64,000 bases of DNA from NCBI GenBank assembly GCA_013146195.2, contig CM028377.1:109010540-109074539 (forward strand), read 5' to 3'. This document shows, in pieces, positions 1 to 9,721 of this stretch; within the stretch, counting starts at the first letter, position 1, and every line of letters starts with the position of its first letter. Below the pieces are notes generated by a model. It worked only from the letters and a program-made list of their open reading frames with translations, had not been told where the DNA came from and did no database searches. The stretch is from Codonopsis lanceolata (lineage: Eukaryota; Streptophyta; Magnoliopsida; Asterales; Campanulaceae). The translations under genes and the position numbers were made by a program.

Positions 1-364
1 GGATAGCTACCGCTGCTTCACTTGCCGGTGCCTCCCTCAACAAAGCGACTATGTTGGTGACCACCATGGCGGAATCGAGGGCAAGAAGACGAGCAAGGAC
101 GCAGCCGGCCCAAGAGCTGGGCCATTCTTCGAAGCAAGTGGCCCGCGAGAGGAGGCCCAAGGAGAACCTTAATAGGCATTTTTTTAGAAACTTTTTAAGA
201 CGATGGTTTTTTATGGCAATCTGTAATTCTACTCTTGGTGTATAATGCAAGTATTTTCAGAATTTTTATTTTATTCATGTTTGCTGTTCCTGTCATCTTT
301 TTGTCGTTCTTTATTTTTGCTGTTTTTCTATTTGATGCAAGTATTATATTCGAGGTATGCCTAG
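1..364. other. GC-rich then T-rich stretch left of the Tat tandem repeats, unassigned
   Basis: 1-170 is GC-rich and open on the plus strand to 245, reading through MLVTTMAESRARRRARTQ with many Arg. 171-364 is T-rich. It could be the rest of the Tat 3' region, an antisense ORF of the kind described in the Tat-lineage element Grande, or host DNA beyond a truncation. I do not recognise the peptide. Confidence 0.3.
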
Positions 365-717
365 CCTCTCCTTGGCTAGGTGAGGAGGTTTTTGAAGGCA
401 TTAGAGCCTGGCCTCTCCTCGGCCAGGCGAGGAGGTTTGAAGGCATTAGAGCTCCGCCCTCTCTCTGGGCTTAGGCGACGAGGGGTTTTGAAGGCATTAG
501 CCTCGGCCTCTCCTGCTAGCGAGGAGGTTTCAAGGCATTAGAGCCTGGCCTCTCCTCGACTAGGCGAGGAGGTTTTGAAGGCATTAGAGCCTGGCCTCTC
601 CTTGGATAGGCGAGGAGGTTTTTGAAGTCATTAGAGCCTGGCCTCTCCTCAGCTAGGCGAGGAGGTTTTTGAAGGAATTAGAGTCTGGCCTCTCCTCGGC
701 TAGGCGAGGAGGTTTTA
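365..717 (-). repeat. Tandem repeat in the 3' untranslated region of the Tat element
   Basis: About 7.6 copies of a 42-49 bp unit run head to tail. Each has CCTCTCCTCGGCTAGG, then CGAGGAGGTTTT, then GAAGGCATTAGAGCCTGG. The first two blocks are partly complementary and could form a small hairpin in each unit. The array lies between integrase and where the 3' LTR should be, the position where Tat elements are known to carry variable tandem repeats. Confidence 0.9.
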
Positions 718-805
718 TGAAATGGCAAGACAAAGCGGTCTTGAATACATGTTTTTAAAGAGAAGTTTTTCACTGACATTTTTTCTTTTATAACGAGATA
801 ACAGA

Positions 806-1969
806 TCATTGATAATACATTTTCAAGTGGTCTGAATGCCAGGGGTTTTTTAGTGGGGTTTCCATCGGTTTCGCGAGCCTCAGAGGTTTCGCTCGAATGT
901 TGCCTCGTGATTTTGTACGTCCTTCCCAGTTGGGAGAAAGCTTGTTTCTTCCCGGCTTGTTTCCAGTCACCTCAATTTTCCTCAATACCAGGTCGCCGAT
1001 CGAGAACGTGCGAGGGTTCAGTCTTTTGTCATGATGGGCTTTAGCTAGCTTTTTGTAGTTGATGGCCTTCATTCTGGCTTCGAGTCTTCTTTCTTCAAGG
1101 TAATCAAGGTCTAGAGTCCTTGATTCTATGTTCGCCTCTTCGTCGAAATGGATGACTCTTGCAGTGGGAAGAGCCATTTCGACTGGGGCCATGGCCTCGG
1201 TTCCGTACGTCAAGGATAAGGGTGTTTCCTCGGTTGAACCTCGGCGAGACGTTCGAATTGCCCATAAGACGGCCGGAAGCTCCTCGAGCCAAACACCTTT
1301 CTTGTCATCTAACCTTCTTTTCAAGGCATGAAGTATTTGTTTGTTTTCAGCCTCCACTTGGTCGTTCCCTTGGGGGGGTGCTACTGAAGACTTCCAATGG
1401 CGTATTCCTCTCTCCTCGCAACTTGCCGTGAATCTGTTTGAAAACTGTGTGCCGTGGTTCGACACAATGGCCCTCGATAATCCATATCTGCAGAGGACAT
1501 TGTCTCGAATGAAGTCGATGGCCCTTTGTTCAGTGATGCTTGCTAGGGGTCTGGCCTCGATCCATTTTGTGAAGTAGTCCACTGTAACTATCACAAACTT
1601 GTTCTTGCCTTTGGCGAGAGGGAATGGCCCGATTAGGTCAAGTCTCCACATTTCGAAAGGTCATGCTGCGATTACCGGGGTTTGAGGTGCCGAGGGCAAT
1701 CTTGGAATGTTAGCGAACCTTTGACATTTGTCGCATTTTCGGGCATATGCCTCGGCATCCTTTCTCAACGTCGGCCAGTAGTACCCATGAAAAATGATTC
1801 TGTCGGCCAAAGTTCGAGCCCCTAGATGGCTTCCACATACCCCTCCGTGTACATCGGCTAGTAATCCTTGTGTGATTTCTGGTCGGACACACCTTAGGAG
1901 AGGCTTAGTGAAAGATCGTCTGTATAGTACGTCCCCAATTAAAGTGTATCTGGCCGACCTTCTTGCCAT
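806..1969 (-). pseudogene. Integrase of Tat element, stop codon and catalytic change
   Basis: The HHCC zinc finger lies at 1661-1969: DVHGGVCGSHLGARTLADRI, then CDKCQ. It runs into a TGA at 1661-1663, exactly where the family has Trp before PFEMW, so a Trp-to-stop change is likely. The core resumes in the same frame at 806-1651: DLIGPF, VDYFTKWIEARP, and QVEAENKQI with the catalytic Glu. The usual second catalytic Asp (S-D-N-G) reads S-N-H-G here, so the D-D-E triad is broken. GTEAMAPVE and the C-terminal domain follow. The enzyme would insert element DNA, but this copy is dead twice over. Confidence 0.92.
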
Positions 1970-2114
1970 TGCCCATCCTTGCTCTTTGTCATTTGGGTAA
2001 TGTCCCAGGTTGATGTACTTTTGATGTCATCGATCCAACACTCCGCCTGTTCGGCAAAGATCATTATCTTTTCTTTATCAATGGGATCGGGGTATCCGAT
2101 TTCAATCCATATTT

Positions 2115-3077
2115 CTAGGGGAGCTCGCCGAGCTCAGCGATGGCCATTTTGGAGAGTGGTGCGCCTTTGTGTTTCGGCCCTTCCACTCTTCCTATTTGTT
2201 CCAATTCCCAGTATTCGAATTGGGCGAGGACACCCACGGCTAGCTCTCGGTATTTGTCCAGGGTTGGGTGGTTTACCCCATACTCCTCTGAAATCTGCTT
2301 CACGATGAGCTGGGAGTCGCTGAAGATTAAGATTTGAGTAGCTCCTATCTCGGCGGCTAGTTTGGCACCAGCTATCAACGCTTCGTACTCGGCAACGTTG
2401 TTTGACGCTGGGAAATTCAGTTTAAGGGCTTTACTGATCTCCGTTCCGTTTGGTGTTACGAGGAGGATGCCTACTCCGTTGCCATTTTTGCTGGACGATC
2501 CGTCCACGAACAATGTCCAGGGCTGAGATGGTCGCGTTTTGCGAGGCCACTCTTGCCTGGGCATTTGTTCGCTGGTGGAGGGTCCTTGATCCAGTGCATC
2601 GTTCTTTCCTTCTGCCGAGGTGAAAGAGGTTTCGGCAATGAAATCAGCCAAGATTTGAGCTCTAATGGTTTTCCTTGAAAGATAAACAATTGCATATTCC
2701 GTCAGCTCGATGGCCCACTTCATCATTCTTCCAGCAACGTCAGGCCTGTGCAGTATTCTTCGCAGAGGTAAGTCGGTATATACCCCGATTTCATGGGCTT
2801 TGAAATACGACTTTAGTTTTCTCACCGTTATCATTAACGCGAGAATCACTTTCTCAATCTGCATGTACCTCGTCTCTACCTCAGTTAGTGCATGGGACAC
2901 ATAGTAATTGGTTTCTGAAGTCCTCATTCCTCTCGCAACAGCACCGATGCTACGGCTGTGTCCGTGACCGAGAGATAGACGTAGAGTCTTTCTCCCGGCG
3001 TGGGGCAGCTGAGCAAGGGTAAACTGCCGAGGTATTTTTTGAGCTCGGCAAAGGCGAGGTCGCACTCTCTGTCTCAT
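2115..3077 (-). pseudogene. Tandem RNase H domains (Ty3-type then archaeal-type)
   Basis: One open stretch of 320 codons holds two different RNase H domains. The first, residues about 55-150, has YYVSHALTEVETRYMQIEK and the DLPLRRILHRPDVAGRM block of the normal Ty3/gypsy RNase H and connection domain. The second, about residues 180-300, starts WTLFVDGSSSKNGNGVGI and continues with NNVAEYEALIAGAKLAAEIG and IFSDSQLIVKQISEEY. These give the D, E, D catalytic series of the archaeal-type RNase H. Possession of both is the diagnostic trait of the Tat clade. The second domain looks catalytically complete. The frame shifts before integrase. Confidence 0.9.
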
Positions 3078-3184
3078 GTGAACTTTCTCGCTCCTTTTAA
3101 GATTTTGAAGAAGGGGAGGCTTTTTTCAGCTGATTTCGAGATGAATCTTCCCAGGGCCACTATTCTTCCATTCAGCTGTTGCAC

Positions 3185-4018
3185 TTATTTGATGCATATT
3201 GGGACCTTCATCTCGGCTAAGGCTTTTATTTTTTCGGGATTTGCCTCAATGCCACGCTCGTTTACCATGTACCCCAAAAACTTCCCCGCCGTTACGCCGA
3301 AGGCACATTTGGCGGGATTAAGCTTCATTTTATTCTTTCTAAGGTTTGCAAAGGTTTCTCTGAGGTCGTCTATGTGGCCCGTTTCCTTCGTCTTAATCAC
3401 CATATCGTCTATGTAGGCCTCCACATTTCTCCCTAACTGGTCCCCGAAAACTTTGTTTACCATTCGCTGGTAAGTGGCCCCTGCATTTTTTAGGCCGAAC
3501 GGCATCATGTTATAGCAGTAGAGTGCGCCTGCCGCTCGAAAAGCCGTATTCCCTTGATCCTCTTTCCACATCCTGATTTGGTGGTGCCCTGAGTAGGCGT
3601 CCACGAAACTTAAAATTTTGTATCCCGAGATAGAATCGACCAACTGATCTATCCTCGGCAATGGGTACCAGTCTTTTGGGCATGCTTCATTCAGATTGGT
3701 AAAGTCCACGCACATCCTCCACTTTCCATTGTTCTTCTTGACCATCACAACATTTGCGATCCACGTGGGGTAGTGGATTTCTCTTATGATCTCGGCTCGA
3801 AGCAGTTTGGCTATTTCCTCCTTAATTGCATCTTGTTTTTCAGGAGAGAAATACCTCGGCTTTTGCTGGATGGGTACAAATTCTGGATCGATGCTTAATC
3901 GGTGAACCGCTACTTCCTCGGCAATGCCTTCCATATCCTCGGCCTGCCATGCAAAGACGTCCGTGTTGTCTCTTAAGAACTCGATGATAGCTCTTCTCTC
4001 GTCGCCCGCTATTTCCAT
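3185..4018 (-). pseudogene. Reverse transcriptase of Tat element
   Basis: This 277-codon open stretch holds the Ty3/gypsy RT core. Visible blocks in order are IQQKPRYFSPEKQDAIKEEI, NGKWRMCVDFTNLNEACPKD, ILSFVDAYSGHHQI, AGATYQRMVNKVF and the catalytic YIDDMVIK. The fingers and palm are complete and the active-site aspartates are present. The sequence runs to FLGYMVNERGIEANPEKI and then leaves frame before RNase H. It would copy element RNA into DNA from the tRNA primer. The upstream linker and downstream RNase H are in other frames, so it is a relic domain. Confidence 0.92.
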
Positions 4019-4476
4019 TCACACCTTGATTTTTTGGTCGGGGTAGTTGAAGTTTATGATAACTTCCTCTACATCTTCCATAGGCTGTAAGACTGGATGG
4101 TCTCGTACATCGAGGCTGTCGATCTCTATTTTCTCGATCTCGGCGCTCGATGTTCCTTCTTCCTGACGCGGGCCAACCTCCTTGGCTTGCTTTGATTGCT
4201 ACGGGGTAGAGCCCCCCTCATCGAGCCCTCGAGCTCGTTTGGCAACTTGTTCATCTTCTTTTCCCTCGGCCTCCTCCGGCCTTTTCAATCTATTTTCTGC
4301 CTCTTTCTTCTCATTGATGAGGTATTCCAGGGTAGTGCGAGCATCATTTTTGAGGACCCCTACCCCGAACGAGGTCATGTACTTGACCCGCTGATGGGCC
4401 ATTGATGCGACCATTCGAAATTTTGCCTGAGAAGGTGCGCCGAGGATTGCGTTGTACGGGGAGGGGAGATCGAGGA

Positions 4477-5100
4477 CTAGGAAGTGACTTCCTCGCTTCT
4501 AGTGGTATCTCCCTCTCCGAGGCTGACTTTGAGGGCCACGGTTCCCTTTGTCGTGACCTTGTGGCCCGTGAAACCCTCCAGTTGGACTCGGCTTGGAGTG
4601 AGGTGGGTATCGCCGAGTCCCAGTGCCAGAAAGCACTTGTAGTACATCACATCCCTTCCTGCCCCTGTATCTATCAAGACCCGTTTGACTAGGCTGTTGT
4701 GTATACCAATTTGCAGGGTCAACGGGTTTTGACGAGCATAATCATTGACCGCCAGCTCGGTATCCCTAAAGACCATTTCATGCTCGACCATCCCTTCCAT
4801 AACGCTTTCTGCCGAGTTGCTCAGGCAGTTGATAGCATTTTTCAACTGCGTGATACTTTGGGCTTCTTCTCGAATGGTATTCACCACTGGTCTATTGTCG
4901 GGCTGTCTGTTGTCGCCCCTCGGAGCCCTAAGTCCGGGGGCGCGAATATTGGCCTCTCTCGCCACAAACCTTCGATCTCCCTCGTTTATCACTCTCTGTA
5001 TTGCTCTTTTGAGCTGTATGCATTCTTCCGTGACATGGCCGATCTCGTTGTGGAAGTTGCATCTTTTCCTGGGGTTTCGTGTGTCGAGGGATGACTTCAT
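4477..5100 (-). pseudogene. gag zinc knuckle plus aspartic protease of Tat element
   Basis: This open stretch of 207 codons begins inside the polyprotein. Near its N-terminus is a knuckle-like motif, CNFHNEIGHVTEEC, typical of the Tat/Athila gag end. The retroviral-type protease follows at about residues 130-200: VLIDTGAGRDVMYYKCF carries the catalytic D-T-G-A, and GHKVTTKGTVAL gives the following flap and beta strands. The protease would cleave the Gag-Pol polyprotein. It ends in a stop at 4477. The linker between here and RT (4019-4476) is open only in fragments, including a lysine/glutamate-rich piece at 4199-4414. Confidence 0.82.
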
Positions 5101-5328
5101 GGGGAAGGGGGGACGTATCTTGTTCTATGTCAAGAAAACGTCCATGATATGTTCCCTAGATGCATTGAGGGGGGTGAAATCTTCCAACTCGAAGTCTCGT
5201 CTCGGCCCCCTAATCTCGCCGGTGAATTTGGCGTTTTTTTCCTCCTCTCTCCTTTTTGCCGATGGGCGTCATCTTGCCGAGCTTTCCCCTGTTCTTTTCC
5301 CTTGCTGGCGAGCGTCTGGTCGGCAGTA

Positions 5329-6801
5329 TTAGCCGTGCCTGGAGGGGATGTGACCGCTCGTGAGCTTGTTGTGGTGGAGGGTTGCTCGCCGTCCCGAGCC
5401 ACCCTTTGTCGCCGTGAACATTTCGCCAAACGTGTCCCTTGGTCTCATGAGGAGCTCTGTTCGGCAGTTCCCTCGCATCAGGCCTGCTCCGAAGCACATC
5501 CTTACGGAGGTGTCGGGAATATCTGGAATTTGATCCAGGACCTCTTTGAAGCGAGTCATGTACGAGAGCACATTTTCTCCACTTTCTTGTTTCACGCTAT
5601 ACAGGTCTATCTCGCTTTTTGGGAGAGCACCTGCCGAAGCGAACTTTTTCAAAAAGGCCCCTTTAAAGTCATCCCAACAGGTGATAGAGTCATGTGCTAA
5701 CCCGTTGTACCACTGTTGGGCTCGCTGTGGTTCGGCGAACACCAGGCACCATATGTCGTCGAGTCTTGTTACTATGATCATTTTCAATTCGAACTCCGAC
5801 ACATGGTCCAGGGCCGTTGTACTACCAGTGTAGTCTTCAAAGTATGGAATCTTCACTTTCAAGGGTACCTCCACCTCTCTTATCTGTTTAATGAATGGCC
5901 CACCTATTTTCTTGACGGCCGTATTGGTTCCTGAGCTCTGCCGAGCTTCTAGTTTCTCCATCCATGCCCTTATCTCGGCATCAGTCATTGGTCGGTCACC
6001 TTGTGCCGAGCCTATGGCTTGGGTGGGGATGCCATTGGCTGCTTTGTCTGCATGAGGTATCTCGACCTCTTCCTCGGCAGTGTTTCTTATCGGGGACCCC
6101 AAGCGAGCTTCTTTTGCGAGCTGGCGAGACGGATGTCGGGATCTGGAGAAAGCTTTGTTGGTTGACGACTGGGCGTAGGGCTGGGACTCTCCTTCCTCGC
6201 TATGGGCTTGGCGATTGTCCGTACCGGGGGGGAATCTTAGGCGAGAATGAACGCTCGTCCTAGACCCCTCGCCGGCCATTCTCTTGCCAAGTCTTGATTT
6301 TACGTTGGTGGTAAATTTTGCTTTTTTGGCTTTCGTAGCCTCCACCCTTTGCCAGACCGAGTTGGAACGTGCCGGGGTGCTTTGCACGTTGATTATGGGC
6401 TCGGGTTCTGGGGCCCTGGCTTTTTGCCGTAGCTCGTGCATTTTGGTCTCGGCCTCCTGTATCTTTGTGTACAGGGTCTTTTGGTGCTCCCAATACGCGT
6501 ATTCCTGGTCGGCCTCTTCCTGGACCGTGGGTTTATTCGTTTTGCCGCGAGGTTCTTCCTCGTTGGCTCTGGAAGACTCAACCTCAGTGAATCGACCATC
6601 CCGGGGTCGGCCTCTCTTTTTGTTAGAGAGCCGTTTGGCCAAAGCGAGCCTTCTTTGATCCCTTGCCGACACACCAGGTACCGAGGCGCCGGAGTCCTCC
6701 CTTGCGTCCCTTCCCTCGTTGTGCTCGGCAAGTTCTTTTTCTGGGCGGGTGGATGCAGCGGGGGTGACATTTTTAGAGGCTTGCTTTCTGGACTTCACCA
6801 T
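5329..6801 (-). pseudogene. gag: gag of Tat element
   Basis: This is a capsid-type protein that would package element RNA in cytoplasmic particles. The frame is open to 6957, but the first 52 codons cover the primer site and leader, so the Met at 6801 (MVKSRKQ) is the likely start, giving about 490 residues. The N-terminal half is charged and low in order. The Retrotrans_gag domain lies in the C-terminal third, recognisable by LKVKIPYFEDYTG, the QWYNGL motif, WDDFKGAFLKKF and the QESGENVLSYMTRF segment. The frame ends before the zinc knuckle, which appears in the next open stretch (4477-5100), so gag and pol are separated by stops near 5101-5330. Classed as a pseudogene because of these breaks. 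Confidence 0.88.
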
Positions 6802-6839
6802 CCTTTCTCGTCTGTGGACGCTGTGATTGAGAAAGTCGT

Positions 6840-6857
6840 TTCCCGGCAACGGAACCA
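6840..6857 (-). other. Primer-binding site, tRNA-Asp type
   Basis: The minus strand reads TGGTTCCGTTGCCGGGAA directly after the LTR end. This resembles the complement of the tRNA-Asp 3' end used by Tat-lineage elements (TGGCGCCGTTGCCGGGGA) with a few mismatches. It falls upstream of the true gag start, which is why the open frame extends past gag to 6957. Confidence 0.7.
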
Positions 6858-6860
6858 AAC

Positions 6861-7608
6861 TGATCACGCTTTTTTGGTTGTGATCTTGTCTTGTCGTCCA
6901 CGCGTGAGTAAGGATGAGGTGGCGGTCGTTGATTCGTCCTTCTTGCTTAACCTGCACAAATTAAACAACAAACACCGTTAAGGAGTCGGGGCGGCCCGAC
7001 TAGAACCCTCCGGTGTGAGAGTAAGGCTTCCGGTGGAAAGATGGTAATAAATATGCCGTGATAAGTGTTTGATAAGAGGCTGTGATAAGAGAGTTGTGAT
7101 CTCTCTAAAATTGTTTGTCTTCATATTAAATATGCACTATCTATTTATACCTGATGTTTATGTTGACGTGGCGGCTGGTGACTGGGGGGCATAAAGCGGC
7201 AATCATTAAATGTGTTAAGGGTCTTCGTCAGAAATAAGTGAACTGTGCGTTTGTCAGGGAGTTGGTGGTTGCGTGCAGCGGTTTTCTCGGGCCTAGGGAA
7301 TCGGTTTGTCAGGGCGGATGATGATTGATTCGAAGCCGAGACCAAGCAATTTTGTGACAAAAGGGTTTACTATTGCCGAGGCTGAGAATACAAGAGACCG
7401 ATTTGGTGACGGGGCCAAGGGTATCAGGGGTCTTTAGGCCAGCCGAGGCTGAACCCGTCACTGTGCCGAGGGTCATGATGCCGAGGCTGAAGTGTTTATC
7501 TTAGGGGCGAGTGGTTCTGACTTTGTTACTAGTGGCTTTCTAAGTGGGGCCCATTATTGTGCCGAGGGTCGCTGTGCCGAGGGTCAATCCCTCGGTTTAA
7601 TCCTTTCA
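6861..7608 (-). repeat. 5' LTR of the Tat element (boundaries inferred)
   Basis: On the minus strand the interval starts TGAAAGGATT and ends CGTGATCA, three bases before a primer-binding site, so it has TG...CA ends. It contains a TATA box and many repeats of TGCCGAGG. The outer boundary at 7608 is a choice by TG/CA rule only, because the partner LTR is not in the window and no target duplication can be checked. Confidence 0.55.
7142..7149 (-). promoter_or_regulatory. TATA box in the Tat LTR
   Basis: The minus strand reads GGTATAAATAGATAG here, a strong plant TATA box about 280 bases before the LTR 3' end. It would place the start of the transcript, and of the R region, near 7110-7120. Confidence 0.6.
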
Positions 7609-8304
7609 GATATGTTTTATAGACATTTCTCATATTTTCAATATATAAGAAAATTACCAAATTAAAATAATAACTAGTGTACTCAAATATGCAAGTGAAG
7701 TAATTATTAAATAATGATTTCATACTTATATTTTGTATGTTCGTAAATATTGTACCCTTTGAATACTTTGAATGATGAAAATTAAAACATTATTTATTTT
7801 AAAATTTTATTTTATAAGTCTGTAGGGCCCCTTTTATCCTTTTTGCCAACAGCCCCCAAAAGTTTCGGCCGGCCCTAACTGTGTTACTGCTAAACAAAAT
7901 AAATCAAAGTTGTGATATAATTTACACAAACCAAATTAAAGATTATAAAGTGCACATAATATGATTGAAGGCAAAACTTGGGTAAAACGATCTACGGATA
8001 TTTTTGAAAGATGAATCGATTTTATCTGATTTAATGTGTATTGATGAGTTAAATTATAAAAGAGTAGAGATTTGACTAACAAATTAAAATTTATAAAATC
8101 GTCCTACACAAAACTTACTCATAATTGAATTTTTTTGATAACTTTTCTAATAAGACAGATGGAATTTTTATGTGATTTTGTGCATGGATTTTGGAGAGAG
8201 AAGCTTTTCAGAGCAAGACTAGATCAACAAAAATAATCATCAGATTTGGTTCACAACAGAATTTACGATGTTGTACTGTACAACTTATGAGAGCAGTACA
8301 ATAC
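7609..8304. other. AT-rich intergenic DNA
   Basis: No coding signal. 7826-7880 has a short GC-rich block with GGGCCCC and GGCCGGCCC that looks like the end of an old transposon. 7975-8110 shares ACTTGGGTAAAACGAT and ACGGATATTTTTG with the GTAAGACGG MITE family at 13096 and 27605, in decayed form. Confidence 0.4.
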
Positions 8305-8510
8305 TAAAATATTGTGATATTATATTATTATTATTACAAGCTTTAGTGTTAGTGTCGTTAGATCAAATTTATTTAAATCTTTATACCGTTACATCAAATA
8401 TGTTTTCTTTTCTAATAATGACATGAACATTTCAAATCATCACCAACCTAATTATTTAACGACTCTAACATTAAGGTTCATAATAATATCACAAGCTTTA
8501 TATCTTAATA
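8305..8510. mobile_element. Small AT-rich MITE, copy A
   Basis: The ends are inverted repeats: the left has TTGTGATATTAT followed by TTAGTGTTAGTGTCGTTA, and the right end reverse-complemented reads TTGTGATATTAT and TTAATGTTAGAGTCGTTA. The middle has TTCTAATAATGACATGAACA. The same layout recurs at 9037-9260. Exact ends and target duplication are not resolved. Confidence 0.6.
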
Positions 8511-9036
8511 TCATTTGTCATACTATAAAATGTTTGCTCTAGACCAAATTTATAGGACAAAAGCTTGAATAAAACGGTTTTACGGATATTTTTGTAAGAC
8601 GATCATCCTTTACACGTCTCACCATATATTAATAGATTAAGCTGTTAGAGAGTGTAACTCTGTTTTTCAAATCCTATCTTTTAAAAAGTTTACCAAATTT
8701 ATAAACATATTTTATTAGTGTAAAGGGAAGGACGTAAAGGAAAAAGGAAAAGAAGATTGTTTAAGAAAATCTCAGAACTTTCTATCTTCTCTTTTGCTGA
8801 CGACGACCACCAAATAATCAAATTGTTACTTTAACGGACATGCTCTCAATTTCTGAAACTTCATACATTCCTTTTTACTTTAATTTTCTTTCTTTATAAC
8901 CGAATTAATTCCTCCAACAACTTTCCTTCTAAAACGGATATATGTAATTTTATTTTATTTTATTCCGCAACTTTATTTTAAAACACCCATGTTTCTTCCC
9001 AATTTTGAAGGAATGGTTTGCTTCCATATTATAAGT
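8511..9036. other. AT-rich intergenic DNA
   Basis: Nothing coding. 8560-8610 contains AAAACGGTTTTACGGATATTTTTGTAAGACG, a fragment of the GTAAGACGG MITE family; the rest is unassigned. Confidence 0.35.
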
Positions 9037-9260
9037 TCGAGCTCGTGATATTTGTATAAAATTTAGTATAGTGTCGTCGGATAAAAAATATTTACAATCA
9101 CATAAAGTTACTTTTTCTAGATAATGACATATTCATTCTCAATCATTATTAAATTTAACCAATATTTAAGTATTGAAATTTACGTTAAAATTATCAAATA
9201 ACACTAATATTAAAATTGGTAAGAATATCACAAACTCGAACTCGTGATATCTTTTAGGTG
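9037..9260. mobile_element. Small AT-rich MITE, copy B
   Basis: The left end reads CGAGCTCGTGATATTTGTAT with AGTGTCGTCGGAT further in. The right end reverse-complemented reads CACGAGTTCGAGTTTGTGATATT and TTAGTGTTATTTGAT. The centre TTCTAGATAATGACATATTCA matches copy A at 8410. Both copies are non-coding and about 200-220 bp. Confidence 0.6.
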
Positions 9261-9391
9261 ATAAGGCATCCCATGTCATCTTATCTCCATGTCCGAAATG
9301 TCATTAAGGTAACATTTATTAAAATTGTTATTAATAAAAATATTTGATGATAGCTTCATATGTCAACATTTCATCATGATTATATTCCAAT

Positions 9392-9480
9392 ATTTTAAAT
9401 ACTCCCTTCATTCCAAAAATAAATAAAAATAAGTATCACGTTCCTTTCTTCGTCGTTTAAAAAAACGTGTCCACTTCTTA
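9392..9480 (+). mobile_element. Stowaway-like MITE fragment interrupted by Tourist MITE
   Basis: ATACTCCCTTCATTCCAAAAATAAATA resembles the Stowaway terminal CTCCCTCCGT and following AAATAA seen at 18536 and 38058. The Tourist element begins at 9481, so this looks like the left part of an older insertion. No convincing right part was found. Confidence 0.4.
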
Positions 9481-9718
9481 GGCTTCGTTTGATGCAACGT
9501 TTTGAAAACGAAGTTTTTTCAAAATGCAGCGTTTTCAAAACTCAGCATTTTTAAAACACGATTTTATTTTTGTAAATACGTTTGGAAAACTATTTCAAAA
9601 CGCTATTTTTCATAAACAAAGTAGTTGTAAACGTAGCATATTTTTAAAACGCTAATTGTAGCTTTCTTCGTCATTGAAACACTTTTTACTTAACCAAAAC
9701 GCTCCACCAAACAAGCTA
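9481..9718. mobile_element. Tourist/Harbinger-like MITE with TTA duplication
   Basis: The element is flanked by TTA at 9478-9480 and 9719-9721. Its left end is GGCTTCGTTTGATGC, and the right end reverse-complemented is TAGCTTGTTTGGTGGAGCG. The interior is full of AAAACGC and GCGTTTT blocks. It is a diverged relative of the 325-bp element at 27123-27447. The TTA duplication and GGNNNGTTTGG ends are typical of Harbinger-type MITEs. Confidence 0.75.
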
Positions 9719-9721
9719 TTA

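Larger units (their letters stand above)
1..7608 (-). mobile_element. Ty3/gypsy LTR retrotransposon, Tat lineage, decayed, cut by left edge
   Basis: Read on the minus strand the order is LTR (6861-7608), primer-binding site, gag, zinc knuckle and protease, reverse transcriptase, RNase H, a second archaeal-type RNase H, integrase, then a 3' untranslated stretch with tandem repeats. Two successive RNase H domains and a tRNA-Asp-like primer site are known marks of the Tat clade (Ogre, Retand, Grande relatives). The reading frame changes between gag/protease, RT, RNase H and integrase, and integrase has an in-frame stop, so this copy cannot make a whole polyprotein. No second LTR is visible by position 1, so the element either continues off the window or was truncated there. 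Confidence 0.93.

Noticed and set aside
365..717. CRISPR-like array
   Set aside because: Repeats are contiguous without unique spacers, and the DNA is a plant retrotransposon.
853..6981. Plus-strand open frames across the Tat element
   Set aside because: They are shadows of the minus-strand gag-pol coding sequence.
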